64,000 bases of DNA from Plazaster borealis (GCA_021014325.1 CM037460.1:16907486-16971485); one strand, 5' to 3'. Shown: positions 12,658 through 24,661, counted from the first letter of the stretch. Made by a program: numbers and translations. The notes: generated by a model not told the origin, from the letters alone.

Positions 12658-12927
12658 CTATCAAGAGAATTAAAACAGAAACCATTAAAAAAAAACAAGG
12701 AAGACAGATGTTTTTTTGGTTTTTTGGGGTTTTTTTTATTCTCCATTTTTAGTATTAAAACGTAATTATGCCATGTTCTATTTAATGTTCATTTTAATAT
12801 TACTTTTCCCCTTTTCTGGAGAGTACAATTTTTAGTAGAAGTAACTGCCCAATAGGCGTTTTGGTTGTGTTTAATATTCAAGTGATGACAATTGCTGTTT
12901 GATTTTCAATAGTGAGTGTTGTTTTAC

Positions 12928-13041
12928 CTGATGAGCAAGTATCACCTTTGTAGTCACCACTACAGGTACACGTGAAACTGTTAACCTGATCAGTACAATG
13001 TCCGCCGTTCAGACATGGATTGGGGCTACAGTCATTGATAT
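12928..13041 (-). CDS. Gene D, EGF exon 9 (last)
   Basis: 114-bp phase 1-1 exon coding one EGF module with six cysteines: [15 protein letters not shown], then [20 protein letters not shown]. It is the most diverged of the nine (GHCTDQVNS and SGDYKGD in place of GNCVDGVNR and ASGYTG). It still fits C-x-D/N-x4-F/Y-x-C, the Asp/Asn beta-hydroxylation consensus of calcium-binding EGF modules. The donor is GTAAAAC where the others use GTGAGT. It is the likely ancestral copy next to the discoidin domain. Confidence 0.92.
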
Positions 13042-13148
13042 CTACGATAAAAGGGCAGCGTATAAAAGGTTCCGTTAATATAACTATTTCTTAGGCATAA
13101 TTCAACTTCTAAGTCAACAAACATTGTTTTATAAACCCTGGTACTCAC

Positions 13149-13262
13149 TTGTAGCACAGGTACCTCCCGTGTAGCCTGAAGCACACGTACACGTAAACCG
13201 GTTCACGCCATCCACACAGTTACCTCCGTTCAGACATGGATTGGGGCTACATTCATTGATAT
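13149..13262 (-). CDS. Gene D, EGF exon 8
   Basis: 114-bp phase 1-1 EGF exon: [37 protein letters not shown]. All six Cys and the beta-hydroxylation consensus ([10 protein letters not shown]) are present. With the preceding split Asn codon it has an N-I-N-E-C calcium-binding start. Acceptor CTTAG, donor GTGAGT. Confidence 0.93.
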
Positions 13263-13368
13263 CTAAGATAAAAGGACAGCGTATAAAAGGTTCATAGTAT
13301 TATTTCTTAGGCATAAATCAACTTCTAATTAGTCGACAGACATTGTTGTACAACCTTTGTATACTCAC

Positions 13369-13482
13369 TTGTATCACAGGTACTTCCCATGTAGCCTGAA
13401 GCACACGTACACGTAAACCGGTTCACGCCATCCACACAGTTACCTCCATTCAGACATGGATTGGGGCTGCAGTCATTGATAT
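13369..13482 (-). CDS. Gene D, EGF exon 7
   Basis: 114-bp phase 1-1 EGF exon: [37 protein letters not shown]. All six Cys are intact. It is nearly identical to exons 4, 5 and 8, including the intron edges, so it comes from recent exon duplication. Confidence 0.93.
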
Positions 13483-13572
13483 CTAAGATAAAAGGACAGC
13501 GGATAAAAGGTTAAAGGGACAAAAATCCACTTCTTAGTCCACAAACATTGTTTTTTAAACCCAGGTACTCAC

Positions 13573-13686
13573 TTGTATCACAGGTAATCCCCATGTAGCC
13601 TGGGGCACACGTACACGTAAACCGGTTCACGCCATCCACACAGTTACCTCCGTTCCTGCAGGGATTTGAGCTACACTCGTTGATAT
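13573..13686 (-). CDS. Gene D, EGF exon 6
   Basis: 114-bp phase 1-1 EGF exon of the second subtype: [37 protein letters not shown]. The CSSNPC stretch fits C-x-S-x-P-C, the O-glucosylation consensus, which the CSPNPC copies lack. It pairs with exons 2 and 3, which suggests duplication of multi-exon blocks. Confidence 0.93.
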
Positions 13687-13791
13687 CTAAGATAAAGGCC
13701 AGCGTATAAAAGGTTAATAGTATTATTTCTTAGACATCAATCAATTTCTTAGTCGACAAACATTGGGTTTTTTTTAAACCCAGGTACTCAC

Positions 13792-13905
13792 TTGTAGCAC
13801 AAGTACTTCCCATGTAACCTGAAGCACACGTACACGTAAATCGGTTCACGCCATCCACGCAGTTACCTCCGTTCAGACATGGATGGGGGCTGCAGTCATC
13901 GATAT
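13792..13905 (-). CDS. Gene D, EGF exon 5
   Basis: 114-bp phase 1-1 EGF exon: [37 protein letters not shown]. Six Cys are intact. An Asn-to-His change in SPHPC is private to this copy. Confidence 0.93.
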
Positions 13906-14005
13906 CTAAGATAAAAGCGCAGCGTATAACAGATTAATAGTATTATTTCTTAGACAAAAATCCACTTCTTACTCGAAAAATATTGTTTTTTAAACCAATA
14001 CTCAC

Positions 14006-14119
14006 TTGTAGCACAGGTACTTCCCGTGTAGCCTGAAGCACACATACACGTAAATCGGTTCACGCCATCCACACAGTTACCTCCGTTCAGACATGGATTG
14101 GGGCTACAGTCATCGATAT
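14006..14119 (-). CDS. Gene D, EGF exon 4
   Basis: 114-bp phase 1-1 EGF exon: [37 protein letters not shown]. Six Cys are intact. TCMC replaces TCTC, a change shared with exon 3, so neighbouring copies share derived substitutions. Confidence 0.93.
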
Positions 14120-14222
14120 CTAAGATAAAAGGACGGGGTATAACGGTTAATAGTATTATTTCTTAGACAAAAAACAACTTCTTATAGTCGACAAACATTG
14201 TTTTATAAACCCTGGTACTCAC

Positions 14223-14336
14223 TTGTATCACAGGTAATCCCCATGTAGCCTGAAGCACACATACACGTAAACCGGTTCACGCCATCCTCACAGTTATCTC
14301 CGTTCCTGCATGGATTTGAGCTACACTCGTTGATAT
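14223..14336 (-). CDS. Gene D, EGF exon 3
   Basis: 114-bp phase 1-1 EGF exon: [37 protein letters not shown]. It is the CSSNPC subtype with an O-glucosylation consensus. G-to-D and V-to-E changes make it more acidic. It shares MGITCDT with exon 6. Confidence 0.92.
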
Positions 14337-14424
14337 CTAAGATAAAAGGCCAGCGTAAAAAAGGTTAATAGACAACAATCATCTTCTTAATCGACAAACA
14401 TTGTTTTTAAACCCTGATACTCAC

Positions 14425-14538
14425 TTGTAGCACAGGTACTTCCCATGTAGCCTGAAGCACACGTACACGTAAATCGGTTCACGCCATCCACACAGTTACC
14501 TCCGTTCCTGCAGGGATTTGAGCTACACTCGTTGATAT
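14425..14538 (-). CDS. Gene D, EGF exon 2
   Basis: 114-bp phase 1-1 EGF exon: [37 protein letters not shown]. It is the CSSNPC subtype with N-I-N-E-C start, six Cys, and O-glucosylation and beta-hydroxylation consensuses. Donor GTGAGT. Confidence 0.93.
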
Positions 14539-14640
14539 CTAAGATAAAAGGTCAGCGGATAAAAGGTTGTTAGTATTGTTTCTTAGACAACAATCCACTT
14601 CTTAGACGACAAACTTTGTTTTATAAACCCTGTTACTCAC

Positions 14641-14754
14641 TTGTTTCACATGTACTTCCCGTGTAGCCTGAAGCACACGTACACGTAAATCGGTTCACGC
14701 CATCCTTGCAGTTACCTCCGTTCAGACATGGATTGGGGCTACAGTCATCGACAT
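14641..14754 (-). CDS. Gene D, EGF exon 1 (first)
   Basis: 114-bp phase 1-1 EGF exon joined in frame to the REMSAYYG-module exon by a split Asp codon. It reads [38 protein letters not shown]. Six Cys are present. VDGV is KDGV here, which keeps the Asp needed for the beta-hydroxylation consensus. Confidence 0.92.
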
Positions 14755-14769
14755 CTAAGAAAAGGACAC

Positions 14770-16243
14770 TTGTTTATAATCACTGGTGCTTACACTGGGT
14801 GCACCGTTGAGAGCGCTGTCGTAGAATAATTTGAATTACAAGGTAAAATTTGGACTATTCTATTTCACAAGGTGGAGCCAAGTGAAATGGAAAAGCCCAG
14901 TTTCACCGAGTATATTCAACGACAATACATGAAGGATTACGCTTTCATTAATTCGTCGCTGAAGCCAAGAACTGGCACCCTGCGTACAAAACCATTTTTT
15001 CTTAATGTTCAGTAATGTACATATTTTAAACAATATTCGTCAAGAACCACAATTTCATAAAATTTCAAAGCTTCAAGAGTTTTACTTTTTTTAACTACGA
15101 TATTTATGAATTGCAATATCTGCACAAAAGTGAAAATGTTCGTTTTCACGAGCTGACACGAACCAATTGTTGCGAGGTGTGCGCGTGGACCTCCGTTTTC
15201 ACATAGTGACACACGTAGTGTTGTATGTTGCATAGTACATTGTAATGTGTCACTTCGTATCAACAAAAGTTGTCTGTTTTGCTTTTATTTCGGCTTTACG
15301 AACTATCACCAGCTTTTATTACTTGACATCTAATTAATTTAGGACGTCAAAGACATTCCAGAACAATTTTGTTTTTAAGTTTAGAACATTAAGTGTCCAA
15401 GAAAACGATTTAAAAGCTAGTGGTTTTTTAAAAAGCGTTCAACTTCAGGCGCCGTTTTCTTCGATTGTTATTTTTGTTTTGTTTAGGTGTGTGTCAGTTC
15501 TTGGCGTCGATTTGTTTTATATAACACACAGAAAGCTCTTGTCATTTGAATTCGTCTTCATAAAATAGACGCGGAACCTTGTCCACCCGACACTCTGAAA
15601 AATCTCAGCACCCCTTCAATTCAGTAGACGACTCCATGTAGACACCATCCTTGACTGCTGTGACACGAGCGGGGAACTTTATTACTTGGGACACGACGCT
15701 GCGAAGCGTCCAATAATTATCCACATTGGACCCCGAATAATACTTTTTGGAGAATCGCTGCAGTATAAATGGGGGAAAAGGGTGACACATGACACAGGTT
15801 CCACCAATCAAATTACAGGGATTTGTGTTTGGTGAATGCGATTATGTTAGTCTGCTTGCGTCCCCGTGGTTTCGTCTATTTCCGGTCGTTTGTTAGAGGT
15901 AAATTTGCCCAGCGCTCCAGCTCATTCACAACGTAAACGCTTGTTAAACATCGATATTTAAAATGGTTGATAGTTTCATTATTAAATCACTCTGTTTCTT
16001 TGTTCTTTATATTGGTGAAGTATTGTTTGATTTCTTTGTTACATCTGAGAAAATTCAGGCTTTGGGGGAAATTAAAATTCACGGGTAATTTTGAGATTTT
16101 CGAATGTTAACAATATTTAGTTTATAATTAAAGTTAAGTTTGCCAAATTCACGAACGCATGTTCATTGCTGATGCAAATAATTGTTACTTCCAATAACAG
16201 ACTCACCGACAACATGATTGTCCTCTTTAAAATGTATATATAC
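14770..16243. other. Gene D intron between module and EGF exons
   Basis: AT-rich with no recognisable repeat. A minus-strand frame at 15605-15811 (68 codons, Cys at both ends) has no splice support. Confidence 0.5.
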
Positions 16244-16435
16244 CTTCTGTGTTAGTACCTCCTTTTTGGATACTTTTATTCAATGGGGCTCCTTTCAGGC
16301 ATTCGCTTTGAAGTTTCTCCATGGCTGATTTCACCCAGTACCGGTAGTATTTGCTATAAGGCTGACCGGGATCCGGCTCAGGTACGGGACCGTAGTAAGC
16401 CGACATCTCACGGCCTCCCGAGACACAGATATTCA
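16244..16435 (-). CDS. Gene D, REMSAYYG-module exon
   Basis: 192-bp phase 1-1 exon joined to the leader exon at 22.5 kb by a split Val codon. It begins VNICVSGG, then REMSAYYGPVPEPDPGQPY, SKYYRYWVKSAMEKLQSEC, and a Lys/Asn/Gly-rich tail. The module is shared with genes A and C at the same exon position. I recognise no known domain. It has a Tyr/Pro-rich turn segment followed by what looks like an amphipathic helix (KSAMEKLQ). Gene D alone has an extra Arg-Tyr (YYRYWVK) and ends QSEC rather than QTGC. The acceptor is TTTTAG and the donor GTATATATAC, which is weaker than in A and C, but reading through meets a stop within a few codons. Confidence 0.8.
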
Positions 16436-19063
16436 CTAAAATACAAACATGTACATGAGAAGGGAAAAGTTCACATATAATGAAATCCACATGGAACCTT
16501 AACACCTTAAAGACCATTTAAAAACATCTTTTGCAAGGTATACCGCTTTAATAAAATTAGGCCCATGTCAATCGCTAAAATGGGCTTTATAATATATCAG
16601 GTGCATCTAACTGGGTGTGTTTATCGAATCGGAGATAAGAAACAGAAGAATTGTTTAGCCCTTTTCTGATTTAAGTGCAGCTGATAAATATACTGGTTAT
16701 CCAGACTAGAAAGTGACGCATGATTATGTATTTTTTGTTCTTTCTCCTTTTGTTGATTAATCGCCATTCTCTGTCAATAGAATTTTTTTGTTTTAATCTT
16801 CGCAAATTAACGAACAAAACTGACCGTGTTGTAATTTACCAATTAATGAACATTGATACATAGACCTATTGTCAGTTTGGCTGAGGTGGGCTGTCACGCA
16901 TTTTCCCTCAATTATTTAGGCAGAAATAGACTGTGCAAGTCTCGCGCATATCGAAAATGAGGAAAAAAACTCGAACGAAGACTTTATTTTTCTATGAAAC
17001 CAAATCTTACATTTATACACAATTCTTGAAAATAAAAATACCCATAGCAAGTGGTTATACCTAAATTTTCAACGTTTGTATAATACAAATAAATTGTTCA
17101 AAATAACATTGAAACAAAATTAAATCAAACAAATCCCATTTGCTAATCACGCCCGAATATGTGCGTCTATAACATAGGTTTAATGATAGCCTTGATCAAG
17201 GCGTTGGAGTTTTTTTTTCTCAATTTTATTTTATTGTTTTAAAATGTTTATTTTATTTTTGCCGCGCTACCCACCCGAGCTACCAACCCGCCCGAGCTGT
17301 GTGCATGGTGTCTGTGTGTGCAGTACGGTGTGCGCGTGCTCGTGTGAGCTGTATGCGTACTCTCACCGAATCAACGCGTTGACGGTTCTGTCTCGAAGCC
17401 AATGACTCATTACTATAATGCGCGCGAAAAGCGAGACACCATTGGTCAGTTGCGGAAGTCTTGTTTACTCATTCTTATGAATATGCATGCAGTATCCAGA
17501 TGTGGCTACTGCACTGGCGCGCCGGTTTGAATTTGGGAATACTTTGTTAGAATAATATCCATCTGAAAATGTTGCGTATTCTCCTCAGCTGAGCGAGACA
17601 ATGAGGGCATGGCAGGAATTAAACAAATGAGGTTGCGTGGATCGATTTGTTACATACATTATAAACAATTTTCCAGCAGGAAGACGCTTTTCTGACGTGT
17701 TTTTTGTAATGACGTAAGGCCCGTTTGACCATCTCCTGTCTCCATCTTGCATCATTAAACAGTGATTTAATCATTGTTGGTGCATTCATTGGAGGTAGAA
17801 TATACAAAACAAAGACCTCAATTAACTACCATTGTTGATTGTTTCATCATGAAGGCATATAGCTCATTGCACTTTTTACATCATTATGGCCGCCCCACTA
17901 AAAAAGAGCTGCCTAACACCAAATTTCCCAAGTACACTCACTAGAATAGGGTAGCTAAAAATCTATTTCACATGTATCATGTGTGGCTGTATCCTGTCAA
18001 TTTTTGTTTAGCAGTAAATTCTTATAAGACCCTCTCTGAGAACAATTCAAAAGTATGTAGACGGTGTGGCTGCACAGAGTCGGACTTCGAGAGGACATGT
18101 CAGAAAAACACAGATGCAGAAACTACATCAACTCCAGAATTAATAACCAAAAGAATGGCGAATGATCAGGGCAGTCCAACGGGGGAACTTGAGTGCAGCG
18201 CATAAACCTCCAGGGGCCGCGCCCGGGTTCAACACTTGTAGCTGACTGACCAGCCTGGGCGACAATCACGCAGATTACCGGTCCAACCAAATGGCTGAGA
18301 CCATAGAGCAAGGCTGAGACAATGCTACACACAAACGCCACTAAGTCGGTAACTACTCACATCGCATCACATACAGCAAGCATGATATGGTACAAAGGTC
18401 ATAGTGAGAGAAGCTCGTGATTGGACGTCAAAATGAAAAATTCATTTGCTTCCCATCCTGTGTGGTCTGCAATAGGTCTGACGAAAGATTTAAATATTAC
18501 AGACCCGTCAAGGCTGTCGGCCTGGCGGCCTCCGCATGCGGAGAGTGGTACGAGTGCGGATGACCTGCGCACAGTTTGTGTACGGGCGTCGTGCGACGTG
18601 ATACACACATTACGTGTGTGTATACGGTTGTGTTTACGGCGTCTTTTTTGGAGTGAAAAATTGAGTGAAAAATGCGACTGCCTTGTTCAAGGCTAGTTTA
18701 ATTACAACATGTCCATCAGTTGGGCAAAATTCGTATTTGTTTACAAGGAACCAGAAACGGAGGTCAGGTCTTATTTTCATGATTTCTTCGTTATTTTGTT
18801 CAATTGATTTTACTTTCATATTGTTAATCACTTAGTATTACATTCCCAGCAGCATGTATAATTTTCATAGCCATGAACTCCGTTAAACTAAGAAGTAACT
18901 AAAAATAAATAGCAAACTTGCGCGTACAACCACGTGTAAACACACTTTGTGGGAGTGTTGTCTACTCTTTGTTATGGTCGGGACCACTGTGCCAATGGTC
19001 CCGGAAGTTCAGTTATGCGCGAGAATTGCGCAGTCTAGAGGCCAGTATTAGATTATAGGCAAG

Positions 19064-19210
19064 ATGGCGGCACCTTTCATTCTCCTTTTGTCGAATGCTT
19101 TAGTCCTCGTTCAATCAGTAAACAAAATACACAGTATTTTATTAAAAATCCTCTCGAAAAAAACTCTGATTTTAAAGGAGGTCAATTTGCCGTATTGTTC
19201 TTTCTTTTAA
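19064..19210 (+). other. Short open frame with leader-like start
   Basis: AAGATGGCGGC (a YY1 motif that is also a good start context) opens MAAPFILLLSNALVLVQS, followed by GTAAAC, which could be a donor. Read through, the frame stops after about 48 codons. It could be a secretory leader exon on the plus strand inside the gene D intron, or chance. Confidence 0.22.
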
Positions 19211-19930
19211 GAGCGTCTTTTTTATTTCATGGAGAATTCTCATTTCCGATTGCCCTATATTTTCGACTGCCGAGCACAAACAGAACAACAAAATTGTCAA
19301 CTTGACTGCACTTCAATAAAAAAAAGTACTGTCTTGTAGGGCAAGTCCCAATTACCGCAAATTTCAGCGGCCTTTTATGTTGTTGTCATTAAAATGTTGA
19401 AATAGCAAAGGGGAACACAAAAATCTCTTTATCTAGATTGTTGACCTCCACTCCGTAAAAACAAGTTAAGTTCATTGTGCATGGCTCTTTAATAACCTTC
19501 CTCTGTGTAAGCGTAATATTGCACTGTTTATATGACCTCAGTTCCCAAATGGGTCTTCTTTTAAATAGCAATATTCATTTTGACTACGTTGGAAATATTA
19601 CATGTGACCTGACCTTATATATGAATACTAGGCTCCGGGTTACAGTGAATTACTCACATCGATTTGATTTGATAATTGTTCAACCTGAAATTGATCAAGA
19701 AATAAACAGAGTCATATTTATAGTTTCTCTTTCAAAGATTTGTAAAAAAGGAAACTGACGTCGGTGTGTGAGACGTGGTTTAAAGTGAATTTTCAAGTCT
19801 TGACAACCCTTTTTCAAGCAACCATATCCAGCGACAAACTAGGTCAACATCTTAGAGGGAACAACGGGGTGCAAAATAACTTCTAAAGTGGCACTAATGC
19901 AAAATTCTAGTTTCCATTTGCATTTATTTC

Positions 19931-20331
19931 TTAAAGGGATTGTATACGTTTGGTAATTGGAACCCACTGTTTGTTTCAATCATATAAGTAGTTGTAGATA
20001 TATACCATAAAACTAACCTGTGAAAAATTCATTTCAAAAGGTGATAGCGTTTTTGAGATTTTGCCAAAAATCTGGAGCGGTTATGTCCACGCCGGAAGAA
20101 TAATCTGCAATTGGAATACACGGTCTAAGAAACATTACTGCAGTAACGCTTCTCAGATTCAAATATTTTGGGGATAAAAATTGATATCTTTGTTCATAAC
20201 CGCAGCACTTCGAAGTGAAAGGTTTCTCAAAATGCATTATACTATCCAAAGCTGCTGTACTTCTTACCAAGTAAGTTTGTATTGCCATTAATGTTCAGAG
20301 TCATTACCAAACGTATCACTCGACCCTTTAA
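19931..20331. mobile_element. TTAA element family A copy, full 401 bp
   Basis: Same length and organisation as 2916-3316. Ends AGGGATTGTATACGTTTGGT and ACCAAACGTATCACTCGACC, each next to TTAA. It lies in the large gene D intron. Confidence 0.85.
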
Positions 20332-21080
20332 ACAATTCCTTTTCAATTCTCATGTCATTTTTTATTTATTTTGTTATACAATCTGAGGAGGAGGTAAAAA
20401 ACTAGATATATATTCTGCGTGTAAATATAGTTTTTAAAACATTGAAAATACTGCATAAGGCTTATGCATGCATGTAACTTTTATTACGGTAATTTGTAAT
20501 TTCAAAAGTCAAGATTTCAAATGGGGGCACCCGGAATGGGGCACATACTTCAATTTGGGGGCACATGCCCACCTGTCCCACCCCACCCCTTAGTTATGTC
20601 ACTGAATATATCAAAAAGGGGTTTAGTTTGCAGCGATCAACTGGAATCTGTATTCGTGCCCCAAGGAATATTGGTACCAAAAAAAACTAGCAATCAGTGT
20701 TCCTTGTGCTTTAATAAAGCATAACAGGTTCACATTTAACTACACATTTTCACATTTCACCGTTTTTTGGAAATATATAGCATTTTTTTCTGGAAGTTGT
20801 CTCTTAAATGTTAAAATCATGCTATTTTTCTTCATAAAATATTGCTAGAGGAACAAAGTTAGAACCTGGTGCACTTAAAACAATATTTTTAACAGTCTTT
20901 TGATTGATTTATTTTTTGTTTGCAACACAATGTGCCAAATTGCGCACTCATAACTATTGTTGCATCATAACATCAAAGACAAAAATACGCACACCTTTTT
21001 ATTTACCATTATGTACTTCACTATTGGGAAAGCTGACAAAATAAAAGTTTAATTGTAGGTCGAGTTGTTATAATCTAGAT

Positions 21081-21365
21081 CAGGGGATAGATTTGTCTAT
21101 CCCTTGTTCCTCAAACCCAGCCGAAAAGATGAGGGGATAGAATGTTCTATCCCTTGTTCCTCAAATCCAGCAGAAAAGAGGAGGGGATAGAATTTGTTAT
21201 CCCTTGTTCCTCAAACCTAGCCGAAATGAGGAGGGGATAAGATTTTCTATCCCTTGTTCCTTAAACCTAGCCGAAAAGTGGAAGGGATAGATTTTTGTAT
21301 CCTTTGCTGCTCAAACCAAGCGAAAAAAGAGGAAGGGATAGATTTTCGTATCCCTTGGACCTCAA
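21081..21365. repeat. 50-bp minisatellite
   Basis: Five to six units of about 50 bp, each with GGGGATAGA, TATCCCTTGTTCCTCAAAC and AGCCGAAAAGA. GGGATA/TATCCC makes each unit a small hairpin. Confidence 0.9.
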
Positions 21366-22457
21366 CATGAAAAAACGTGCGTTATATTGCTAACAAATAA
21401 CTAGATTTTTTCAATATTTTAATTGTTAGCTTAGAAAAATTTGATTGATTTGTAAAATCTGGAGCATGTTTTTCACAGTTTTGATGAAAATAAGGTAAAA
21501 GAACAATTTGATGCTTTAAATTACCGGGCTATAATGACAATTTTAAGCATTAAATTTGAAAATGAAAAAAACGCAGTTAAATATGAACCTGTTGCATATA
21601 ATTTCAATCTTTAATGTTTGTAGGACTGGCAAGGTGCTCTACAAAGGCTGTACCTAAATAGAAAAGAGTTAAAAACTACATGAATAAGGACGATGGCGAT
21701 GATAAATTTATTTATTTATTTCTTATCTTTCATCAGGGTACAAACAAACATTGTGGTGGAAAAAAAATGTAAAGGGATTTATTTTATTCTTTGCACGGAT
21801 GTTGGACTTTACTTCCCTTTTTGTTGTTATTCTTCTTGAGAAATTGGTAGCTGAAACGCTAAATTTTGACCTTTAAAAAAGAGAATTCAAGCGCACGGAA
21901 CTCTCGTGCACTTATGATCAAAGGAACTAAAATGGATTGTTGCAAGCAGCGTTGTCAAGACCACCATAGACCCGAAGATTGTGTTTATGTCATGATTTTG
22001 ACACTTTGTAATAGTTCAAAGTGCCTGTGCCTCTCTGTATACATTCTGTCCACCCTTCTGTATCAGGTAACGATATAATCTGAGGGAGATATGAGTGGTG
22101 ACCGGATGCGGAATTAAAGCAGAGGAGAATAGACAATAACAACTCAAAGTTACAACAGTCAATATCTCAAAGATGAATAACATTTTATTTGTTTTTGGAA
22201 GGGTAGAGGATAGTTTTTGGATTACAGTTTTTTTTTTTTTTATAAAGCACAGAAATACCAGATATGTGGCAAAGGGTGTTCCCCAAATGTTGCCATACTT
22301 TAACATACCATTTTCCTTTTGTATACAGAAGTACTCATCCTAAAATCCTCTAAAGAATTCCTGGGATTCCAAGAACACGATGAAGATACAATAGGGGGTA
22401 CACCATGCCACATAGGCCTATTGAGTACCAAATGTAAATACAGTAAAAGTCACTTAC

Positions 22458-22518
22458 CGAAAAATGTCATCAGAATAAGAAGATCCAACACATGGCTGAT
22501 GAGGTGAAGGGTGATCAT
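22458..22518 (-). CDS. Gene D, signal-peptide exon 1
   Basis: 61-bp first coding exon: MITLHLISHVLDLLILMTFF, then one base before a GTAAGTG donor (phase 1). Joined to 16435 it gives a leader followed by VNICVSGG, so signal cleavage near the Gly-Gly is plausible. The intron is about 6 kb. The sequence is nearly identical to the gene E leader exon. The mature product would be a secreted protein of module, nine EGF repeats and a discoidin domain, an architecture in the general style of lactadherin/EDIL3 (EGF then F5/8C) but with an unfamiliar N-terminus. Confidence 0.78.
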
Positions 22519-22659
22519 GATAGCAGAGGACCTTCTCCGTTCAACCCGTTGGATTGATATCAATATTGTTTCGATCACAATAAGTCGTTTCTCGTTACAG
22601 TTCCACTGGTGTAATGCATCACAGCTTCATACTACACGGTGAAATACAGCCTGGAGTCA

Positions 22660-22697
22660 TGACGCAATAGACGACTGGGTCGTAGATAGTCACGTGA
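22660..22697 (-). promoter_or_regulatory. Conserved upstream block, gene D proximal copy
   Basis: TGACGCAA (22660-22667) and TCACGTGA (22690-22697) sit at the same distances from the ATG as in gene E. About 220 bp of flanking sequence is also conserved with gene E. Confidence 0.5.
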
Positions 22698-22793
22698 TTG
22701 ACACAACCTAATATCGCTGCGTGATGGCATATCCATATTTTGTTATCGGTGGTAGTATGTTTCAGGTTGTTTAATTGACCTTTCCTCAAATTA

Positions 22794-22935
22794 ACTGACG
22801 TAATGCATCACAGCTTCATATTACACGGTGAAATACAGCCTGGATTCATGACGCAATAGACAACTACGTCGGGGAACGTCACGTGATCGACACACCTTAA
22901 TATATGTGTGTGGTGATATTGGTATATCCATTGGG
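22794..22935 (-). promoter_or_regulatory. Second tandem copy of the gene D upstream block
   Basis: A duplicate of the upstream block lies further out: GTAATGCATCACAGCTTCAT, the TGACGCAA site and TCACGTGA (22879-22886) recur in the same order and orientation. The leader exon is not included, so only the candidate regulatory DNA was duplicated. Gene D therefore has two CACGTG boxes where E and B have one. Confidence 0.5.
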
Positions 22936-23130
22936 AAAGATGTATCTCTTTTCCCGATGGTATAATGTCTTTGTGGGGATGTATAATGGACTTAACCTTT
23001 AGTAAATTCCCAAATTCGTCCACACATTCGCTTTTGTTTTACGGGGTGAAATTTAAAAAATGGAGTCCGTTCATTGGCGTATTTTGCAATGTGTATATAC
23101 GGAGTGAAATTGTGAACTGGGGGCCACGTG

Positions 23131-23300
23131 TTAAAGGGACACACCGGTTACCTGTTCACGTAATTTAGTCATGTAGAATGAAAGACAATTATTTCTAGAT
23201 GTTTTTTATATTTTTTAATACAAAAATATCACGTAATTAACAAGAAATGACCGACAAAAGCAAAAGCGGTCAAAGGTCATCGTATACGCTTTACCAGCCG
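23131..23300. mobile_element. Truncated copy of the AGGGACACACCGG element
   Basis: It starts TTAA plus AGGGACACACCGGTT, then matches the right-hand part of 9656-10657 reversed (GGTCAAAGGTCATCGTATAC). The other end is missing. Confidence 0.6.
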
Positions 23301-23467
23301 TTGCAAGTGTCAAATTTACGGGATACATGCTATTATATGCAATGTTGCAAGTAGACTGGTGCTCTGTTTGTGTAAGTGTTTTACTACGACAAGGCATGAG
23401 GATCCAGTCCACGTTATCCTTCTGAAAGTGTGTATAAACAACGGACATGGAAACCGGTCAACTCGCC

Positions 23468-23590
23468 CCCAGCAAAGACGCCAATTACAAAGTCGCCAAC
23501 TACAAAGTCGCCAACTACAAAGTCGCCCCTAGCAAAGTCGCCCCCTCTTATACAAACTCTTCCCCTCTCAAAGTCGCCCCTCACAAAGGA
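23468..23590. repeat. 15-bp minisatellite
   Basis: About eight units of the type CAACTACAAAGTCGC, with variants CCTAGCAAAGTCGCC and TCTCAAAGTCGCC. The encoded Asp/Val/Gly frame on the minus strand is repeat-derived. Confidence 0.88.
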
Positions 23591-24661
23591 ATGAAATTGG
23601 TGTGATTGGACTTCAGGGGAACGAAAGGTATCTTGAGGGAACAAAATTAGCTATCTTGAGGGAAGGAGAGAGGAATTCTGGGGAACAAATCCTCATTGCG
23701 AGAGAACGAAAGCATACTTTTAGGGAGCGAAAGCATATTTCGGGTGACCCCCGTTCGGATTGCACTGAGCCGAAACATTTTCTTGCATTTTACGTAATTT
23801 TAAGGAACGTTGCAATGAACGTTGAATACATCCAATACGTAATTGGAGAACAAAAGTGGTTTACAATAACCTGTGTGGAAATGTACAGGACAGCATTTTA
23901 TGGTGGCCCTGAAGGGACATCGCATTTTGCAAATAGTGTGCGCAAACGTACGCGCTGTCGTAAAATCATGCGCAAATTATGTGCGCGTAAGTATGCGGTC
24001 GTGAAATTTGTATAAGCATACGTATGCGAATAAATATGCAATGTCGTGTTGGTTTTTTTTTAAATACTTGGTCGCATACCTTCGAATAAAATTTCTAATG
24101 AGCTGGGAGTTTCCTGCATCCAGTCGAGATTATAGACTTAACAGTCATACACAAAGGGGTATGACTACTTTCCTGCTATAGTGCCACGTACCTATTCCCT
24201 CCCTAGGTCGCTAACATATTGTCCGCAACTCACGTCATCATCCTAAATGTATGCAACAAAGTATGCAATAATATGTACGACATTTCAATCGTTTTCGGTT
24301 TCGCATAGTATGCGCACATAATCGCGAATAACTTCATTGTAACACGTGGCGGATGTTGTAAATCACTCATCATGTCAAACTACTCAGACAACATTGTTGG
24401 TGAAGACCGCAACTAACAGAACAAATACTAATTTAATTGAATCTCTTTAAATGTTTAAAATTTTATTAGTAAGACGTAATTTAGAGACAGGCCTCTGGGA
24501 ATAACAAATAATAATAATAATAAAACCACATTTATTGTGCGCAATTCACCATAAAATGTTCAAAAGTGCATTACTAAAATCTACACAATGGAGTAAAACA
24601 GCAAAGATCAATTTCATCTTTAGGCTTTATTTGCAAGACGTTTTAACTGTGAGTGTGCGTA

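Larger units (their letters stand above)
16440..22450. other. Gene D first intron
   Basis: Holds the TTAA element at 19931, the 50-bp minisatellite at 21081 and a possible plus-strand leader at 19064. A CpG-richer stretch lies at 17280-17480. Otherwise nothing recognised. Confidence 0.5.

Noticed and set aside
21081..21365. CRISPR-like array of regularly spaced repeats
   Set aside because: The whole unit is repeated, not alternating repeat and unique spacer, and the genome is eukaryotic.
23414..23644. Minus-strand frame with GDFVVGDFVVGDF repeats, looking like a beta-helix or pentapeptide repeat protein
   Set aside because: It is the translation of a 15-bp minisatellite; there is no conserved continuation outside the repeat.
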